This document shows, piece by piece, positions 15,544-15,849 of a stretch of DNA of 15,849 nucleotides. The position numbers were made by a program, and so were the translations under genes. Source of the DNA: Thermoplasmata archaeon (GTDB lineage Archaea > Thermoplasmatota > E2 > UBA202 > JdFR-43). The stretch spans positions 1 to 15,849 of the forward strand of contig QMSU01000005.1 in NCBI GenBank assembly GCA_003650975.1, given 5' to 3'. Under the pieces are notes generated by a model. It did not search any database and was not told where the DNA came from. It worked only from the letters and a program-made list of their open reading frames with translations. Positions within the stretch are counted from its first letter, which is position 1; every line of letters begins with the position of its first letter.

Positions 15544-15849
15544 TCACTCAATGCCGTCTTTTGTAATAAGGAAATAGGTGCTTTTTCCCTCCGGGAGGCT
15601 CCGGTGCTTGATGATGGTTGCCTTCCTTTTTTCCTTTGCGTCACCAGCCTTTTCAATCCGTATGATGGTTTTTGCGATATGGTCAATGCTTCGTCCTGCA
15701 AAGGGTTTTATCTCATCGCCTGCAGAGTACACCTGACTGGTGATGATGACCGGTATATTTTTTTTTCTCGCTTCTATCTGGAGTGTCACCAGCTGTTTTG
15801 TGAGCGAGCGGGTTGCCGCCGCCTCATTTTCGTGCATCTCGAGACGATA
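15544..15849 (-). CDS. radB: RadB, RecA/RadA-family recombination protein, C-terminal part
   Basis: The last 101 codons of the gene are present, and the N-terminal part lies beyond the right edge, so the Walker A motif cannot be checked. The visible part has the core strand NIPVIITSQVY, where RadA/RadB have a conserved N/S-QV before the DNA-binding loop, then SIDHIAKTIIRIEK, ATIIKHRSLPEG and STYFLITKDGIE, an order characteristic of RadB. RadB is a RadA paralogue found in euryarchaea that assists recombination and DNA repair rather than exchanging strands itself. The frame is open to the edge. The Met at 15837 is internal, since YRLE precedes it in frame. The gene ends in TGA at 15544. Confidence 0.9.
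   Translation of the reverse strand, partial: YRLEMHENEAAATRSLTKQLVTLQIEARKKNIPVIITSQVYSAGDEIKPFAGRSIDHIAKTIIRIEKAGDAKEKRKATIIKHRSLPEGKSTYFLITKDGIE

Overview
The window looks like a compact archaeal chromosome segment from the euryarchaeal side. The evidence is the C-terminal part of RadB (a euryarchaeal RecA/RadA paralogue) at the right edge, an archaeal-type RNase P RNA, archaeal GlmM, TrmJ and adenosine-specific kinase homologues, and TATA boxes placed 21-28 nt before start codons. Thermoplasmatota or a relative is my guess from the long secreted Ig-repeat proteins and the PAS-rich signalling protein; nothing here proves it. No tRNA, transposase, integrase or CRISPR array was seen.

Left part (1-6204) is mostly housekeeping. 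glmM (250-1581, +) converges with trmJ (1584-2297, -). The trmJ start codon overlaps by one base the stop codon of a 905-residue secreted protein (2297-5014, -) made of a jelly-roll-like N domain, several Ig-like domains, a PKD-like domain and a C-terminal PG-x-LY module. A SlyD-like FKBP prolyl isomerase (5067-5498, -) and ribose-5-phosphate isomerase rpiA (5551-6204, -) follow. A perfect 8-bp palindrome TTTATAAA at 6224-6231 sits about 24-25 nt from both the rpiA start and the 5' end of the RNase P RNA gene (6253-6542, +), so one TATA box may serve both divergent units.

Middle part (6600-10710) is accessory. It holds an AT-rich orphan gene (6618-7343, +), a 959-residue secreted transglutaminase-like protein with C307, H335 and D349 as likely triad (7362-10241, -), and a 133-residue secreted protein (10306-10707, -) that resembles the last domain of the 905-residue protein.

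Right part (10828-14998) is a signalling unit. It encodes a 1249-residue REC-PAS(x7)-GAF protein ending in a helical segment with a candidate phospho-acceptor His (H1198) but no ATP-binding kinase domain. The translationally coupled single-domain response regulator after it has an unusual insertion and lacks the usual Lys-Pro pair. These two proteins are the best candidate for an atypical system: a two-component pair that cannot make its own phosphoryl group from ATP, or a phosphorelay hub fed by another kinase. Its promoter is back to back with those of the secreted proteins. An adenosine-specific kinase homologue (14999-15487, -) and partial radB (15544 to the edge, -) close the window.

Most genes appear leaderless. 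The clearest Shine-Dalgarno sequence (GGTGA) lies before the internal response-regulator gene, as expected for a gene inside a transcript.
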